From positions 1 to 48,327 of the forward strand of contig JAFTEQ010000064.1 in NCBI GenBank assembly GCA_017453565.1: a DNA stretch of 48,327 nucleotides, in the 5' to 3' direction. A program made the translations under genes and the position numbers. Shown here piece after piece: positions 15,294-24,110 of this stretch; position 1 is the stretch's first letter, and each line of letters starts with the position of its first letter. The notes under the pieces were generated by a model. That model was given only the letters and a program-made list of their open reading frames with translations. It made no database searches and had not been told where the DNA came from. The stretch is from Bacteroidales bacterium (GTDB lineage: Bacteria; Bacteroidota; Bacteroidia; Bacteroidales; UBA932).

Positions 15294-15301
15294 CAAATGT
15301 A
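15294..15301 (-). promoter_or_regulatory. -7 element for the small gene and fimbrillin-like lipoprotein
   Basis: TACATTTG on the minus strand; ATTG lies 20 bp upstream. It sits 24 bp before the small gene's ATG but about 180 bp before the lipoprotein ATG. Confidence 0.6.
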
Positions 15302-15343
15302 CGAACGGTGGGGCAATAATCCAATTTTGACGGAGAAAAAAAC

Positions 15344-15351
15344 TATCTTTG
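15344..15351 (+). promoter_or_regulatory. -7 element for the M24 aminopeptidase gene
   Basis: TATCTTTG ends 13 bp before the ATG at 15365. A TTTTG lies only 14 bp upstream, shorter than the normal spacing. Confidence 0.5.
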
Positions 15352-15364
15352 TGAAAAACTTGCC

Positions 15365-17167
15365 ATGGACAATCTCTACGCCGGGCGCATGGAAGCCCTC
15401 CGTGAAATGATGCGCAGCCGCGGTTGGGATGCGGTACTGATTACGGGGTCCGACCCGCACGACAGCGAATATCCTGCCGAACGCTGGAAACAGGTGGCCT
15501 GGTTTTCCGGGTTTACCGGAGAAGCCGGCGACCTGGTGGTAACCTTGGACCATGCCGGCCTGTGGACTGATACCCGGTATTTCATCCAGGCGGAACAGCA
15601 ACTCTCCGGAACGGGTATTGCGCTGCACAAGACACGTGTCCCCGGGCAGGTCCTGATCCCTGAATGGCTGGCCGGACAAGGCGGGGACGGCGAGTTCATC
15701 CTCGCGACGGACGGCCTCTGCGTAAGCGCCCGCACGGTGGACGGGATCCGCAGCAGCTTTCTCGCGGCAGGACGCGTGTGTCAGGTCGTGAGCGTTCCGA
15801 ACCTGGCGGATTTCCTCTGGAAAGACCGTCCGGACATCCCCCAGACCCCTGTTTCCCTGGTCGATCCTGGGGAAAGCAGGTGGCAGCGCCTCGACCGGGT
15901 CAGGTCTTTTCTCCGGGAAAACGGCTGCAACCACATCCTCATTTCCACACTGGACGATATTGCCTGGACGCTCAACATCAGGGCTTCCGACATCGAATAC
16001 AACCCGCTCGCCATCTCCTACCTGATCATATCGGAGGATGAGGCCCGGTGGTTCATCCTTAAGGGACAGGTGGAAGACGGACAGACCGAGGCCGCGTTTG
16101 ATGCCGTAGGTGGAGACGGCGTAGAGCTTTGCGACTATGCCGACATCGAGATGGCCGTGCGCGAGCTCCAGGGAGAGGTCGCGGCGGACGGATCACGCCT
16201 CAACGCGCACCTGTGGGACATCCTGCAAGATGCAGGCATTCCGGTGCATGATCTCCCATCCCCCACGGCCCTGTGGAAAGCCGTGAAGAACCCGACTGAG
16301 ATCGAGGGGATGCGCCGAGCCCATCTGCTGGACGGAGTGGCGGTGGAACGTTTTCTTTACTGGCTGGAAAAATCGATGGAGAACGAGCGCAGGATCAGCG
16401 AATGGGACGCTGCGCTGCGCCTGCAACGCTACCGGGAAGAAGAGCCGGAGTTTCTGTACGAGAGTTTCGAAACCATCTCCGCATATGGTCCCGGGGCCGC
16501 TTTGCCGCACTATGTCACCCCGCGTACGGACGCTCCGCTGCTCGCCCCGCACGGTCTCTACCTGTGTGACTCCGGCGGACAGTACCGTTTCGGCACGACC
16601 GACATCACCCGCACCGTCCCGCTGGGACCATGCAGCCCCCTGGAACAGGAGGACTACACCCTGGTGATCAAAGGCCACATCGCCCTGGCCCGTGCCACCT
16701 TCCCCGCCGGCACGCCGGGTTGCCGCCTGGATGCCCTGGCCCGCGCTCCGCTCTGGGCGCACTACCGCAACTTCGGTCACGGGACGGGGCACGGCGTGGG
16801 GTGGTTCCTGGGCGTGCATGAAGGCCCGCAGGACATCCGTCAGAACCTGAATCCGCAGGCGCTGCTGCCCGGTATGGTGGTGTCGGACGAACCGGGCATC
16901 TACCGCGAAGGCCTGCACGGCGTGCGTCACGAGAACCTGCTGCTCTGCCGCGAGGCGGGCCACAACGATTTCGGTGCCTGGCTGCGCTTTGAAACCCTCA
17001 CGCTCTGCCATTATGATACTTCGATTCTGGTGACGGAACTGCTCGACCGCGACGAAGTGATCTGGCTCAACGAGTATAACCGCAGGGTGTTCGAGACGCT
17101 TGCGCCGCTGCTGCCCGCTGAAGTGGCGGCCTGGCTGGAAGAAAAGACGCAGCCTGTAGTGCTTTAA
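15365..17167 (+). CDS. Xaa-Pro aminopeptidase (M24 family)
   Basis: 600 aa, the long three-domain aminopeptidase P type. It removes N-terminal residues preceding proline, in the cytoplasm. Two creatinase-like N-terminal domains (residues about 1-300) precede the pita-bread metallopeptidase domain. Its metal ligands are visible: Asp in YLCDSGGQY, Asp in GTTDITRTV, His in HGTGHGVGWFLGVHEGP, and Glu in SDEPGIYREG and RHENLLL. No signal peptide. Its stop shares the palindromic TTAA with the stop of the opposite hemW gene (17164-17167). Confidence 0.93.
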   Translation: MDNLYAGRMEALREMMRSRGWDAVLITGSDPHDSEYPAERWKQVAWFSGFTGEAGDLVVTLDHAGLWTDTRYFIQAEQQLSGTGIALHKTRVPGQVLIPEWLAGQGGDGEFILATDGLCVSARTVDGIRSSFLAAGRVCQVVSVPNLADFLWKDRPDIPQTPVSLVDPGESRWQRLDRVRSFLRENGCNHILISTLDDIAWTLNIRASDIEYNPLAISYLIISEDEARWFILKGQVEDGQTEAAFDAVGGDGVELCDYADIEMAVRELQGEVAADGSRLNAHLWDILQDAGIPVHDLPSPTALWKAVKNPTEIEGMRRAHLLDGVAVERFLYWLEKSMENERRISEWDAALRLQRYREEEPEFLYESFETISAYGPGAALPHYVTPRTDAPLLAPHGLYLCDSGGQYRFGTTDITRTVPLGPCSPLEQEDYTLVIKGHIALARATFPAGTPGCRLDALARAPLWAHYRNFGHGTGHGVGWFLGVHEGPQDIRQNLNPQALLPGMVVSDEPGIYREGLHGVRHENLLLCREAGHNDFGAWLRFETLTLCHYDTSILVTELLDRDEVIWLNEYNRRVFETLAPLLPAEVAAWLEEKTQPVVL

Positions 17168-18288
17168 AGCAGGTCGGCGATCAATCCGTCCGACACGAAC
17201 CAGAGTCGCTCCGGAATGCGCTGGCGCCCTTCCGGCGTGGTTTCCAGCAGGCCCTCTTTCTGTTTTTTCGCTGCTATTTCTCCGGAAAGCAGACCCTGCT
17301 CGATGCCCGCTGCGGTACGAAGGCCCAGCATGAGGCTTTCTTCCCGAATCTGTCCGGCCGTGAGCCATTCTTCCCCGGCGCCCGGAAGGGGCTTCTCTTG
17401 CGCTTCGAGCCAGCGCAGGGCTTCCGCGTTCCAGGATCGACGCTGTCGCCCGTCCGGAAAGATTTGGAAAGAGTGGGCGGCCGGGCCCAGCCCCACATAG
17501 GGCGTGCGGTTCCAGTAAGCGGCGTTGTGCCGGGCTTCGCGTCCGGGCAGGGCCCAGTTGGAGATCTCATAGTGCCGGTAGCCCGCTTCGGCGAGGGTAG
17601 TGCAGATGCGGCTGTACTGCCGGGCGCACTGCTCTTCCGGCGCGATACGGCCGCTCCCGCCCCCTTGCTCTTCCGCCCAGGCGCAACCGCTCTCCACGCT
17701 CAGTTGATAGGCCGAGATGTGCTCGGGCCGCCATTTCAGAAAACCCGCGAGGGTTTGGTCCAGAACATCGTTTGACAGTTCCGCAAGGCCGAAGATGAGG
17801 TCGACGCTGATGTTTTCCGCCCCCGCTTCGCGCAAGGTCCGGAAGGCCTGCCGTGCACGGGCGGCGGTATGGCGGCGCCGCATGGAAAGAAGCAGCGGGT
17901 CGGAGAGCGACTGTACCCCCATGCTGAAGCGGTTCACGCCAAGGGCCAGCAGGCTGCGCACATAATCGGGCCCCCGCCCGGCCACGTCTTCCGGGTTGAG
18001 TTCCAGGGTGAACTCCTCAAAGCCGTCGGCCCTGGCCTCCCGCAGCGCCTGAAGCAATTCTTCCAGCACGGGCAGCGGCAGGAGCGAGGGCGTGCCTCCA
18101 CCAATATATAAGGTGGGCAGGGCCCGGTGCGAAACGACAATCTCCGCCCCACGGACGGAGATTTCCCGTTTAAGCTGTTCGAGCCAGGAGCGGAGGGCCG
18201 GCCCTTCCGCCTCCCCGGGCAGACGTTCCGAATAGAAACTGCAGTAGGCACAGAAGCTCCTGCAGAAGGGAACGTGTACGTAGAGCAT
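17164..18288 (-). CDS. hemW: HemW-like radical SAM protein
   Basis: 374 aa. HemW-family proteins are radical-SAM, heme-binding proteins, often misnamed oxygen-independent coproporphyrinogen III oxidase. The start MLYVHVPFCRSFCAYCSFYSE carries the CxxxCxxC cluster motif; GGGTPSLLP, LNPEDV, GVNRFSMGVQSL and the C-terminal HemN domain (SNWALPG, YWNRTPYVGLGPAAHSF) follow. Its ATG overlaps the stop of the upstream coiled-coil protein (TGATG), indicating translational coupling. True coproporphyrinogen oxidase activity is unlikely but cannot be excluded. Confidence 0.9.
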   Translation of the reverse strand: MLYVHVPFCRSFCAYCSFYSERLPGEAEGPALRSWLEQLKREISVRGAEIVVSHRALPTLYIGGGTPSLLPLPVLEELLQALREARADGFEEFTLELNPEDVAGRGPDYVRSLLALGVNRFSMGVQSLSDPLLLSMRRRHTAARARQAFRTLREAGAENISVDLIFGLAELSNDVLDQTLAGFLKWRPEHISAYQLSVESGCAWAEEQGGGSGRIAPEEQCARQYSRICTTLAEAGYRHYEISNWALPGREARHNAAYWNRTPYVGLGPAAHSFQIFPDGRQRRSWNAEALRWLEAQEKPLPGAGEEWLTAGQIREESLMLGLRTAAGIEQGLLSGEIAAKKQKEGLLETTPEGRQRIPERLWFVSDGLIADLL

Positions 18289-19202
18289 CAGCGCAGCAGC
18301 ACTTCGGCCTTGCCCAGCATGGCCTGCAGGGTGTAGACCTCGGCGGTGTAGACACCCTTGCTGTAGGAGGGGATGTTGTTGATGTAGATGCTCATCTCCA
18401 CGTCGCGCCCTTCGTAGTCCACTTCACGCGAGGCGGTGGCCGAAAGGGCCTCTCCCGCATAGGTGAACGAGGCCTGCGAGCCGTCCTGGAGCAGGAAGCC
18501 CTCCGGATCCTTCACCCGCACGTAGACCCGCACGGGGCCGGTGGGGGCGAGTTCGTTCTCGGAAAGGGTGAGCGAGACCATCATGCGCACCACGCGGCTG
18601 CTGCGGTCGGTGACCTTGTCGGAGGCGTTGTAGGCCTCGAGCCGGATGCCGCGCCCCTTGATGACCGAACCCACGGCCACGCGGCCGGTGAGGTCCTGCA
18701 CCTGCTCGGAGAGCTGGGCGTTGCGTTTCTTGCTCTCGGCCGCTTCCTTGCGGGCCTCGGCCGCCTGCACCGTGAGCTGGTGGTTGAGGTTGTTGAGCGA
18801 GTCGATCTGCACGATGTAACCGCGCATGATGCTGCGCAGCGTGCCGAGTTCCTTCTCGTACTGGCGCATCTTGGCGCGGTTGGTGGCGTCGGTCTTCTTG
18901 ATGCGGTCTACCAGCTGGGCGATCTCCTCGCGCGAGGAGTCGAGCTGTGCGTTGATGGTGTCGTAGTCTGACGAGAGATGCTCGTAGTCGCCCTGCAGGG
19001 CCACGATCTGCGCCGTGAGTTCCTTCTTTTCGGTATTGAGGTCGCGCACCAGGCTGCTCTTGCTCAGCCAGACGTAGGCAAGGGCCACGGCCAGCACGGC
19101 CGCCACGGCCGCCAGCACGTACATGGTGGTCTTGAGCCCCCCGTTCTGAGCCTTTTCCTGCTCCATGCGGGCAATGCGCTCCAGCGGATCTTCTTTCTGC
19201 AT
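18288..19202 (-). CDS. Membrane-anchored coiled-coil protein of unknown function
   Basis: 304 aa from the ATG at 19202. A short cytoplasmic start (MQKEDPLERIARMEQEKAQ) precedes one transmembrane helix (about 26-48), a long coiled coil (about 50-150, e.g. LNTEKKELTAQIVALQGDYEHL) and a beta-rich C-terminal domain (about 170-304; VRVYVRVKDPEGFLL). No catalytic motif was recognised. The upstream frame extension was rejected because a -7 element lies within it. The gene is coupled to hemW by a one-base overlap. Confidence 0.8.
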   Translation of the reverse strand: MQKEDPLERIARMEQEKAQNGGLKTTMYVLAAVAAVLAVALAYVWLSKSSLVRDLNTEKKELTAQIVALQGDYEHLSSDYDTINAQLDSSREEIAQLVDRIKKTDATNRAKMRQYEKELGTLRSIMRGYIVQIDSLNNLNHQLTVQAAEARKEAAESKKRNAQLSEQVQDLTGRVAVGSVIKGRGIRLEAYNASDKVTDRSSRVVRMMVSLTLSENELAPTGPVRVYVRVKDPEGFLLQDGSQASFTYAGEALSATASREVDYEGRDVEMSIYINNIPSYSKGVYTAEVYTLQAMLGKAEVLLR

Positions 19203-19228
19203 AATAGGTCTGTTTTCTGATTCCCCCG

Positions 19229-19236
19229 CAAAAATA
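19229..19236 (-). promoter_or_regulatory. -7 element for the coiled-coil protein and hemW
   Basis: TATTTTTG on the minus strand, about 27 bp before the start at 19202. Confidence 0.5.
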
Positions 19237-19260
19237 GCAAAATTCGTGCACAAATCTGTT

Positions 19261-19268
19261 TATCTTTG
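19261..19268 (+). promoter_or_regulatory. -7 element for the small membrane protein at 19274
   Basis: TATCTTTG ends 6 bp before the ATG, predicting a leaderless or nearly leaderless transcript. Confidence 0.5.
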
Positions 19269-19273
19269 TACCT

Positions 19274-19729
19274 ATGAAACATTTCGTGCGTTCCGTCAAG
19301 TACTGCATCTATCTGGCAGTCATCCTGTGTCTGGTCATTGCGGCCCTCTCGGTGGCGGGCTGGGTGGGTAACTCGGTAGAAAGCGTATTCCGCAACGGCT
19401 GGCGGTCCATCGGCCAGATTGGCCTTATCCTCGCCGCTTTCTCGGCGCTCTATCCGCTGTTTGGCTTCGGCAGCCGCGAGCTCATTATGCCTGGTGCGTA
19501 CGAGGAAGTACGGCCCGTGGTATTGGCGTTCATGGAGGGTCGGGGCTACCGTCTGGAGCGGGAAGAAGGGGAGAATCTCTATTTCCGCCTGCGGAATCCG
19601 CTGAACCGGCTCACCCGTATGTTTGAAGACCGCATCTCGTTCACCCGCGGCATCACGGGTTTCAGCGTGGAAGGACCTTCGAAAGACGTCGTGCGCGTGC
19701 TCAGCGGGCTCGACCGCCGCGAAGTCTGA
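19274..19729 (+). CDS. Small two-helix membrane protein of unknown function
   Basis: 151 aa. Two hydrophobic helices (about 10-30 and 44-63) are followed by a soluble domain of 85 residues (ELIMPGAYEEVRPVVLAFM..., YRLEREEGENLYFRL). The family is not recognised. It is a single-gene unit with its own -7 element; its end overlaps the phosphoesterase gene tail-to-tail by 29 bp, the largest such overlap in the window. Confidence 0.75.
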   Translation: MKHFVRSVKYCIYLAVILCLVIAALSVAGWVGNSVESVFRNGWRSIGQIGLILAAFSALYPLFGFGSRELIMPGAYEEVRPVVLAFMEGRGYRLEREEGENLYFRLRNPLNRLTRMFEDRISFTRGITGFSVEGPSKDVVRVLSGLDRREV

Positions 19730-20852
19730 AGCAGCAGGTGCACTCCTGAGCGTCGCCTGCGTAGTACTCCACCACCACAGCCCGCGGGGAAACCCGCAGT
19801 TTGTAGGACCCCGCCGACCGGTCGTGCAGGTAGCGCTGCAGGCCGGGACGGTATTCGTCGAACAGGGGCGTCTCGTCCTGGATGGGTTTTCCGTTGGGCA
19901 TGGCCTTCAGGCGCCCGCGCAGCATGCCGTACTGCGCCGCTCCTGAAGCGTCGGGCGCGAAACGGGCAAGCTCTTCGCGGGCCCAGACGCTGTTCATGGT
20001 CATCTGGGTGATGCGTCCGCCGTCGCCGTACCAGTCGGCCAGTTCCGTGCAGTGCGTGTGCCCGCAGAGCACGATGGCGTGCCGCCGGGCGAATTCGCTG
20101 CGGAAATGCAGCCGGGCCCGGGTGTCCTCCGGCGTGTTCTTCCCGTGGAAGAACCAGCGGCAGTTGGCGCTGTCTATGGGGAAAACCGGGCCGTGCACCA
20201 CAACGAAGGTGTATCGGGCGCCTTCCGTTTCGCGCAGCAGCCGCTCCAGTTCGGCGTCGTCAGGGTCGTTGAAATCTACCACCAGGAAGGCATCGGGACC
20301 CACGGTAAAGGAGAAGGTCGTTTTGGTGATGCTCTTGCCCAGTTCCTGGGACATGCGCAGGGGCATGTATTCGTGATAGACCTTTTTGGCATCGGTGCCC
20401 CGGATGTCATGGTTGCCCACCACCGTCACAAAGGGCAGGCCGCCCAACTTGGCCTTGAAGGCATCCAGGACGTCGGAGAGCATCTTGCGGTGCACATCGC
20501 CGCTGCCGCAGTCGCCCTGGATGAGGTCGCCCATCTGCAGGACCATCCGTGTATCGGGGGTGATGAGTCCCGACGCCCGCTCCAGCAGCCTGGGACAGCG
20601 TTCGCGCCACATCTCCCCGTTTCGGGCGAATTCGGCGCGCTGCACCCGGTTGAGCCACTCCACGGGCTCGTTGTAGTGCGAATGATACACGCTGGCGGGC
20701 TCAGTGTCGTAGTGGGTATCGCCCAGGATTACCATGGTGTATTTCTCCCCTTTGCGGTGCGGCACGGCCGCCAGCAGCGGCGAAAAGGCAGAGGAGAGGC
20801 CGGCCCCGGCAAGCGTGGCGGCGGAAACGGCAAGGAATTGTCTGCGGTCCAT
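19701..20852 (-). CDS. Exported calcineurin-like metallophosphoesterase
   Basis: 383 aa from the ATG at 20852. The N-terminus MDRRQFLAVSAATLAGAG has a twin-arginine-like RRxFL and a hydrophobic stretch, so export by Tat or Sec is likely. Metallophosphoesterase metal-binding motifs appear in order: GDTHYD, GDLIQGD, GNHDIRG, VVHGPVF and GHTH. The substrate is unknown. The frame extends upstream, but that part overlaps the DUF3109 gene in another frame. It lies 1 bp after the DUF3109 gene and is likely cotranscribed with it. Confidence 0.88.
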   Translation of the reverse strand: MDRRQFLAVSAATLAGAGLSSAFSPLLAAVPHRKGEKYTMVILGDTHYDTEPASVYHSHYNEPVEWLNRVQRAEFARNGEMWRERCPRLLERASGLITPDTRMVLQMGDLIQGDCGSGDVHRKMLSDVLDAFKAKLGGLPFVTVVGNHDIRGTDAKKVYHEYMPLRMSQELGKSITKTTFSFTVGPDAFLVVDFNDPDDAELERLLRETEGARYTFVVVHGPVFPIDSANCRWFFHGKNTPEDTRARLHFRSEFARRHAIVLCGHTHCTELADWYGDGGRITQMTMNSVWAREELARFAPDASGAAQYGMLRGRLKAMPNGKPIQDETPLFDEYRPGLQRYLHDRSAGSYKLRVSPRAVVVEYYAGDAQECTCCFRLRGGRAR

Positions 20853-20853
20853 A

Positions 20854-21438
20854 CTACTTATTAAGTATATGCTCGGCGCCGGCACAGAGGGCGTCATAAA
20901 ACTCGTCGCCGAAGGCGCTGCGGAGTGGTTTCTCCAGGAATTGCCAGACGCGGACCCCTTCTTTCTCTCCTTTCTCGAAGGCGGGCCGGCAGATGTCCCA
21001 GCGGTGCAGGTTGAGGGCCTGTCCACCCCCTGTGAGCCGGGTGACCCTGATGGGATAGAGGCTGCAGGAAACGGGTTTTGTGCAGCCCGCCAGTTCTATG
21101 GCGCAAAGGCAGGAGCCCTCCGGTGAAAAGTGGCAGAACGCGCATTCGCGCGTGTCGCGCACGAGCGGGGTCACCATGTCGCCTTCTATGTCGATCTCAA
21201 AGAAGCCCTTTTCCGCCACGGCATCCCGGCCCCCGGCCTGAATCAGGGACTCGTAGCGCGGATAGTCGCGCTCCAGGCGCTCCGCTTCGGGCTCGTCGAG
21301 CGGCGCCCCGCTGTCGCCTTCGATGCAGCAGCGGCCGCGGCAGGCCTCGTAATCGCAGCTGAAGAAGGTCTCGATCACGTCTTCCGAAACGAGGATGTCG
21401 CCAATCTGGAGGATGGTCCCGAACGCCCCGTGCCCCAT
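20854..21438 (-). CDS. DUF3109 family cysteine-rich protein
   Basis: 194 aa, the usual size. The Cys pattern CDYEACRGRCCIEGDSGAPL, ECAFCHF, CLCAIELAGC and CSLYPI marks DUF3109, a Bacteroidota-centred relative of the YkgJ-type zinc/iron-cluster family. Function is not established; metal binding is likely. No signal peptide, so cytoplasmic. It starts 1 bp after the M16-like gene's stop and ends 1 bp before the phosphoesterase, forming a tight three-gene leftward unit. Confidence 0.88.
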   Translation of the reverse strand: MGHGAFGTILQIGDILVSEDVIETFFSCDYEACRGRCCIEGDSGAPLDEPEAERLERDYPRYESLIQAGGRDAVAEKGFFEIDIEGDMVTPLVRDTRECAFCHFSPEGSCLCAIELAGCTKPVSCSLYPIRVTRLTGGGQALNLHRWDICRPAFEKGEKEGVRVWQFLEKPLRSAFGDEFYDALCAGAEHILNK

Positions 21439-21439
21439 A

Positions 21440-24031
21440 TCACTTGATGATGTATTCCACCTTGCTGCCCCGGTCGAGAGTGCGGAGCACCTCGGTCACG
21501 TCCTTGGCGGTCACCGCCTTGATGTGCTCCTGGTAGCGGGAAACCAGGTCTTTGCCTTCCGCATTGCGCACCAGTACGGTTTCGATGAGTCGTTCGGGCC
21601 GGGCGAGCTCGGACGCCATCTCGTTGGAGAGGGCCGCCTTGTAGCCCTTCAGGTCGGTTTCAGTGACGGGCGTGGAGCAAACCCGGTTAAGGGCGGCGCG
21701 CACGGCACCCAGGGCGGTAAGCGGGTCGGCAGGGAGTATCCCCTCGGGCAGGCCGTCCGGCGCACAGGGCCGGCAGTTGATGAAGACCGAGATCTCCTCG
21801 GCCGGGAAAATGCGGATGCGTCCCTTCACCTCGGCGTAGAGACCCGATCCGGCCAGTTCGCGCATGATTTCCTTCTTGAGGGCTACGCGGGCAATCCGGC
21901 AGGCGATGTAGGCGTTCATGTCGAAAGGCTTCAGGGCCGACATGGCCACGCTCACACAGGTTTCCCCGCTGCCCACCAGGCTCCGTTCGGCGTCAATGGT
22001 GTAGGTGGACCAGCCCGTGCGCAGCCGGTAGGGAACCTTGGGCCTGACAGAAAAACGGTTTCCTGTGCTGAACCCGCCCAGAAGCCGGCAGAGGGTCTTC
22101 TGGAGCGTGGTCTCGTCCACGTCACCCACAATCACCAGGACCCCGTCGTTCACCTTGGCGAACTGTGCGGCGAAATACTGTTCGGCGCGCTCCTGCAGGT
22201 CGGGCTGCAGGAAGGCGAGGGTCTTGGTCTCCGGATAGAAGTAGCTGGGACACATGATGCTGTCCATCACGGCGTTGATGCCCTGCTGTGAAAGCCGGAC
22301 ACGTTCCTGCCGGAGTCCCTCCTCAATCCGGTAACGCTCGAACGCGGCCCTGTCGGGTTTGCGTTCGCCGGCTACGGCGAGGAGCGAAAGCAGCAGCAGG
22401 CGCAGTTTCTCGCGGGGAGCCGAACCGGTGATGCGCATGTCGGGGAGCGAGACCTTGCAGTCCATGGTGATGCCGTTGGCCTCGAGCATGTTGCGGAAGT
22501 CCATGGGGGCCATGCCGGCCACTTCGTTGAGGGAGAGCATATCGCCCACGAAGGCGCTTTCGCCCTGTCCGAGTCCGGGTACGGAAGAGTATCCGCCCTT
22601 GAGCATGAGGGCGTAGCTGAACTCGCCCCGGTTGCCCATATTCTTATAGATAACTTTGATGCCGTTGGAGAAAGTCCACATCTTTCCTTTGGTGATGGGC
22701 TCGTCGGTCGAAACTTTGAGCCGGACCCCTTTCGGACGGATACGTCCCAGGGAAAGGGTGTCACCGTAGGAGATACGGTAGGAGGAATCGGGGCTGGCTG
22801 CGGCGACCGCCCTCCAGGTGGAGTCGAAGGCCGATATGAGGCGCTGGCGCGGAAGACTGTCGGCCGGAGTGTCGTAGCGGAGGGTCAGGGCGCGCTGCGG
22901 GTCGAGCAGGGCGGCGACGAAACGGTTGAACAGTTCGAGTTCCCGCTCGAGGCTGATCTTGCGGTTCTGGAAGAACTCGTAGTTGGCCGACACGGGTGCG
23001 AGGTTCGAGCCGTAGAGATAGGCTGAAATGCATTGCTGCACGTACTCGCGGTTGGTCATGTCGCGCCGGCCGGCGGTCTTGCGCGATTCCGACATGAAGC
23101 GGTCTTTGGCGTCCTGGAATTCCTCAACGGTGGCTCCGTGGGCGTCGAGTGCGGAAAGGACATGGGCCAGGGTCACCGTGGCTTCGGGAAGGCAGTCGCG
23201 GTCGGTGAAGGCGGTGAAGCGGTACTTCTCGTCCGAGGGCGACTCGGCGCTGTCGGAATAATGGTAGCGGGTAGCCGAGAGGGGAATGCCCGCCTTGAGG
23301 AAGGCCTGCTCGGTGCGCTTGCGCAGGATATACCCCAGTTCGGTGGCAAAGATGCGCGTCACGAGCGGCTGGGGCGTATTCATCTGGGCGCGGGGCGTGC
23401 GTGGTGAGGAGTAAGTGACCGACACGGAGGCAGCCCGTTTGGAGGCGTTCTGTGCGTAGACGAAACGCAGACGGTTGGACGGATCCCAGATGTAATCGGG
23501 GATGGCGGCCGTGCGGGAACGGGGCGTGATGGAAAGGGAAAAGACGCTCATCCGGTCGCGCAGACTCTTGAGTTCGATGTCACCGCTGATGACCAGCGCC
23601 TGCTCGCCGGGACAGGTGCCCATGAGGTCGAACATGAGCAAAAGCGTGGAGTCCGATGCAGCGGAATCGAAGATTGGAACATCTTCAAAACGAAAGACGG
23701 TGGCCCCCTTGGGATAGGAGACGTAGCCTTGACGGCGGTAGCCTATGCCTTTGGAAGCGAGGAATTCGTAGGGTTTCGGGGAGGTGAAGTGCGGAAGATG
23801 CACCAGTGCGGAACGCGCCGCATCGATGTTTCGCTGCCCCTTTTGGACCAGGGCGAAATCGGCATAGCCTTTGTTGTTGGGATTGGTCACCAGATAGTAC
23901 GAAACCCCGTTGGGCAACTTCCCGGTGGTGATTTCGGGCGCCTTCTTCAAGGTGGGAAGACCCTGGGCGGAAAGACCGTCAGGAAGGGCGAAGAGGAACG
24001 CCAGAAGCAGGAAAATGAAGAAACGACGCAT
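21440..24031 (-). CDS. M16 peptidase-family protein lacking the zinc-binding motif
   Basis: 863 aa. A signal peptide (MRRFFIFLLLAFLFALPDGL, cleavage near LSAQ) indicates export. The arrangement of two M16 halves fits the Bacteroidota M16 family: an N-terminal half starting KLPNGVSYYLVTN, and a second half around TFSNGIKVIYKN and LMLKGGYSS. The catalytic HxxEH should occur near residues 76-84, but the sequence there is ALVHLPHFT: no Glu and wrong His spacing. No other HxxEH or HExxH was found. It is therefore predicted to be catalytically dead, perhaps a partner or scaffold of an active M16 protein encoded elsewhere. A -7 element lies at 24052-24059. Confidence 0.85.
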   Translation of the reverse strand: MRRFFIFLLLAFLFALPDGLSAQGLPTLKKAPEITTGKLPNGVSYYLVTNPNNKGYADFALVQKGQRNIDAARSALVHLPHFTSPKPYEFLASKGIGYRRQGYVSYPKGATVFRFEDVPIFDSAASDSTLLLMFDLMGTCPGEQALVISGDIELKSLRDRMSVFSLSITPRSRTAAIPDYIWDPSNRLRFVYAQNASKRAASVSVTYSSPRTPRAQMNTPQPLVTRIFATELGYILRKRTEQAFLKAGIPLSATRYHYSDSAESPSDEKYRFTAFTDRDCLPEATVTLAHVLSALDAHGATVEEFQDAKDRFMSESRKTAGRRDMTNREYVQQCISAYLYGSNLAPVSANYEFFQNRKISLERELELFNRFVAALLDPQRALTLRYDTPADSLPRQRLISAFDSTWRAVAAASPDSSYRISYGDTLSLGRIRPKGVRLKVSTDEPITKGKMWTFSNGIKVIYKNMGNRGEFSYALMLKGGYSSVPGLGQGESAFVGDMLSLNEVAGMAPMDFRNMLEANGITMDCKVSLPDMRITGSAPREKLRLLLLSLLAVAGERKPDRAAFERYRIEEGLRQERVRLSQQGINAVMDSIMCPSYFYPETKTLAFLQPDLQERAEQYFAAQFAKVNDGVLVIVGDVDETTLQKTLCRLLGGFSTGNRFSVRPKVPYRLRTGWSTYTIDAERSLVGSGETCVSVAMSALKPFDMNAYIACRIARVALKKEIMRELAGSGLYAEVKGRIRIFPAEEISVFINCRPCAPDGLPEGILPADPLTALGAVRAALNRVCSTPVTETDLKGYKAALSNEMASELARPERLIETVLVRNAEGKDLVSRYQEHIKAVTAKDVTEVLRTLDRGSKVEYIIK

Positions 24032-24051
24032 GGGTTTCGTTTTGACAAGGA

Positions 24052-24059
24052 CAAAATTA
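24052..24059 (-). promoter_or_regulatory. -7 element for the M16-like/DUF3109/phosphoesterase unit
   Basis: TAATTTTG on the minus strand, ending 20 bp before the start at 24031. No clear -33 element. Confidence 0.45.
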
Positions 24060-24073
24060 AAACAAATTTTTAC

Positions 24074-24081
24074 TACTTTTG
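24074..24081 (+). promoter_or_regulatory. -7 element for the TPR protein
   Basis: TACTTTTG, 29 bp before the ATG at 24111, in the short divergent region shared with the M16-like gene. Confidence 0.5.
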
Positions 24082-24110
24082 TAGTTCAGTGAATCAAAGA
24101 AACTGTTACG

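Noticed and set aside
19203-19253. Longer start for the coiled-coil membrane protein
   Set aside because: The added residues overlap the -7 promoter element; the ATG at 19202 gives a sensible short cytoplasmic start.
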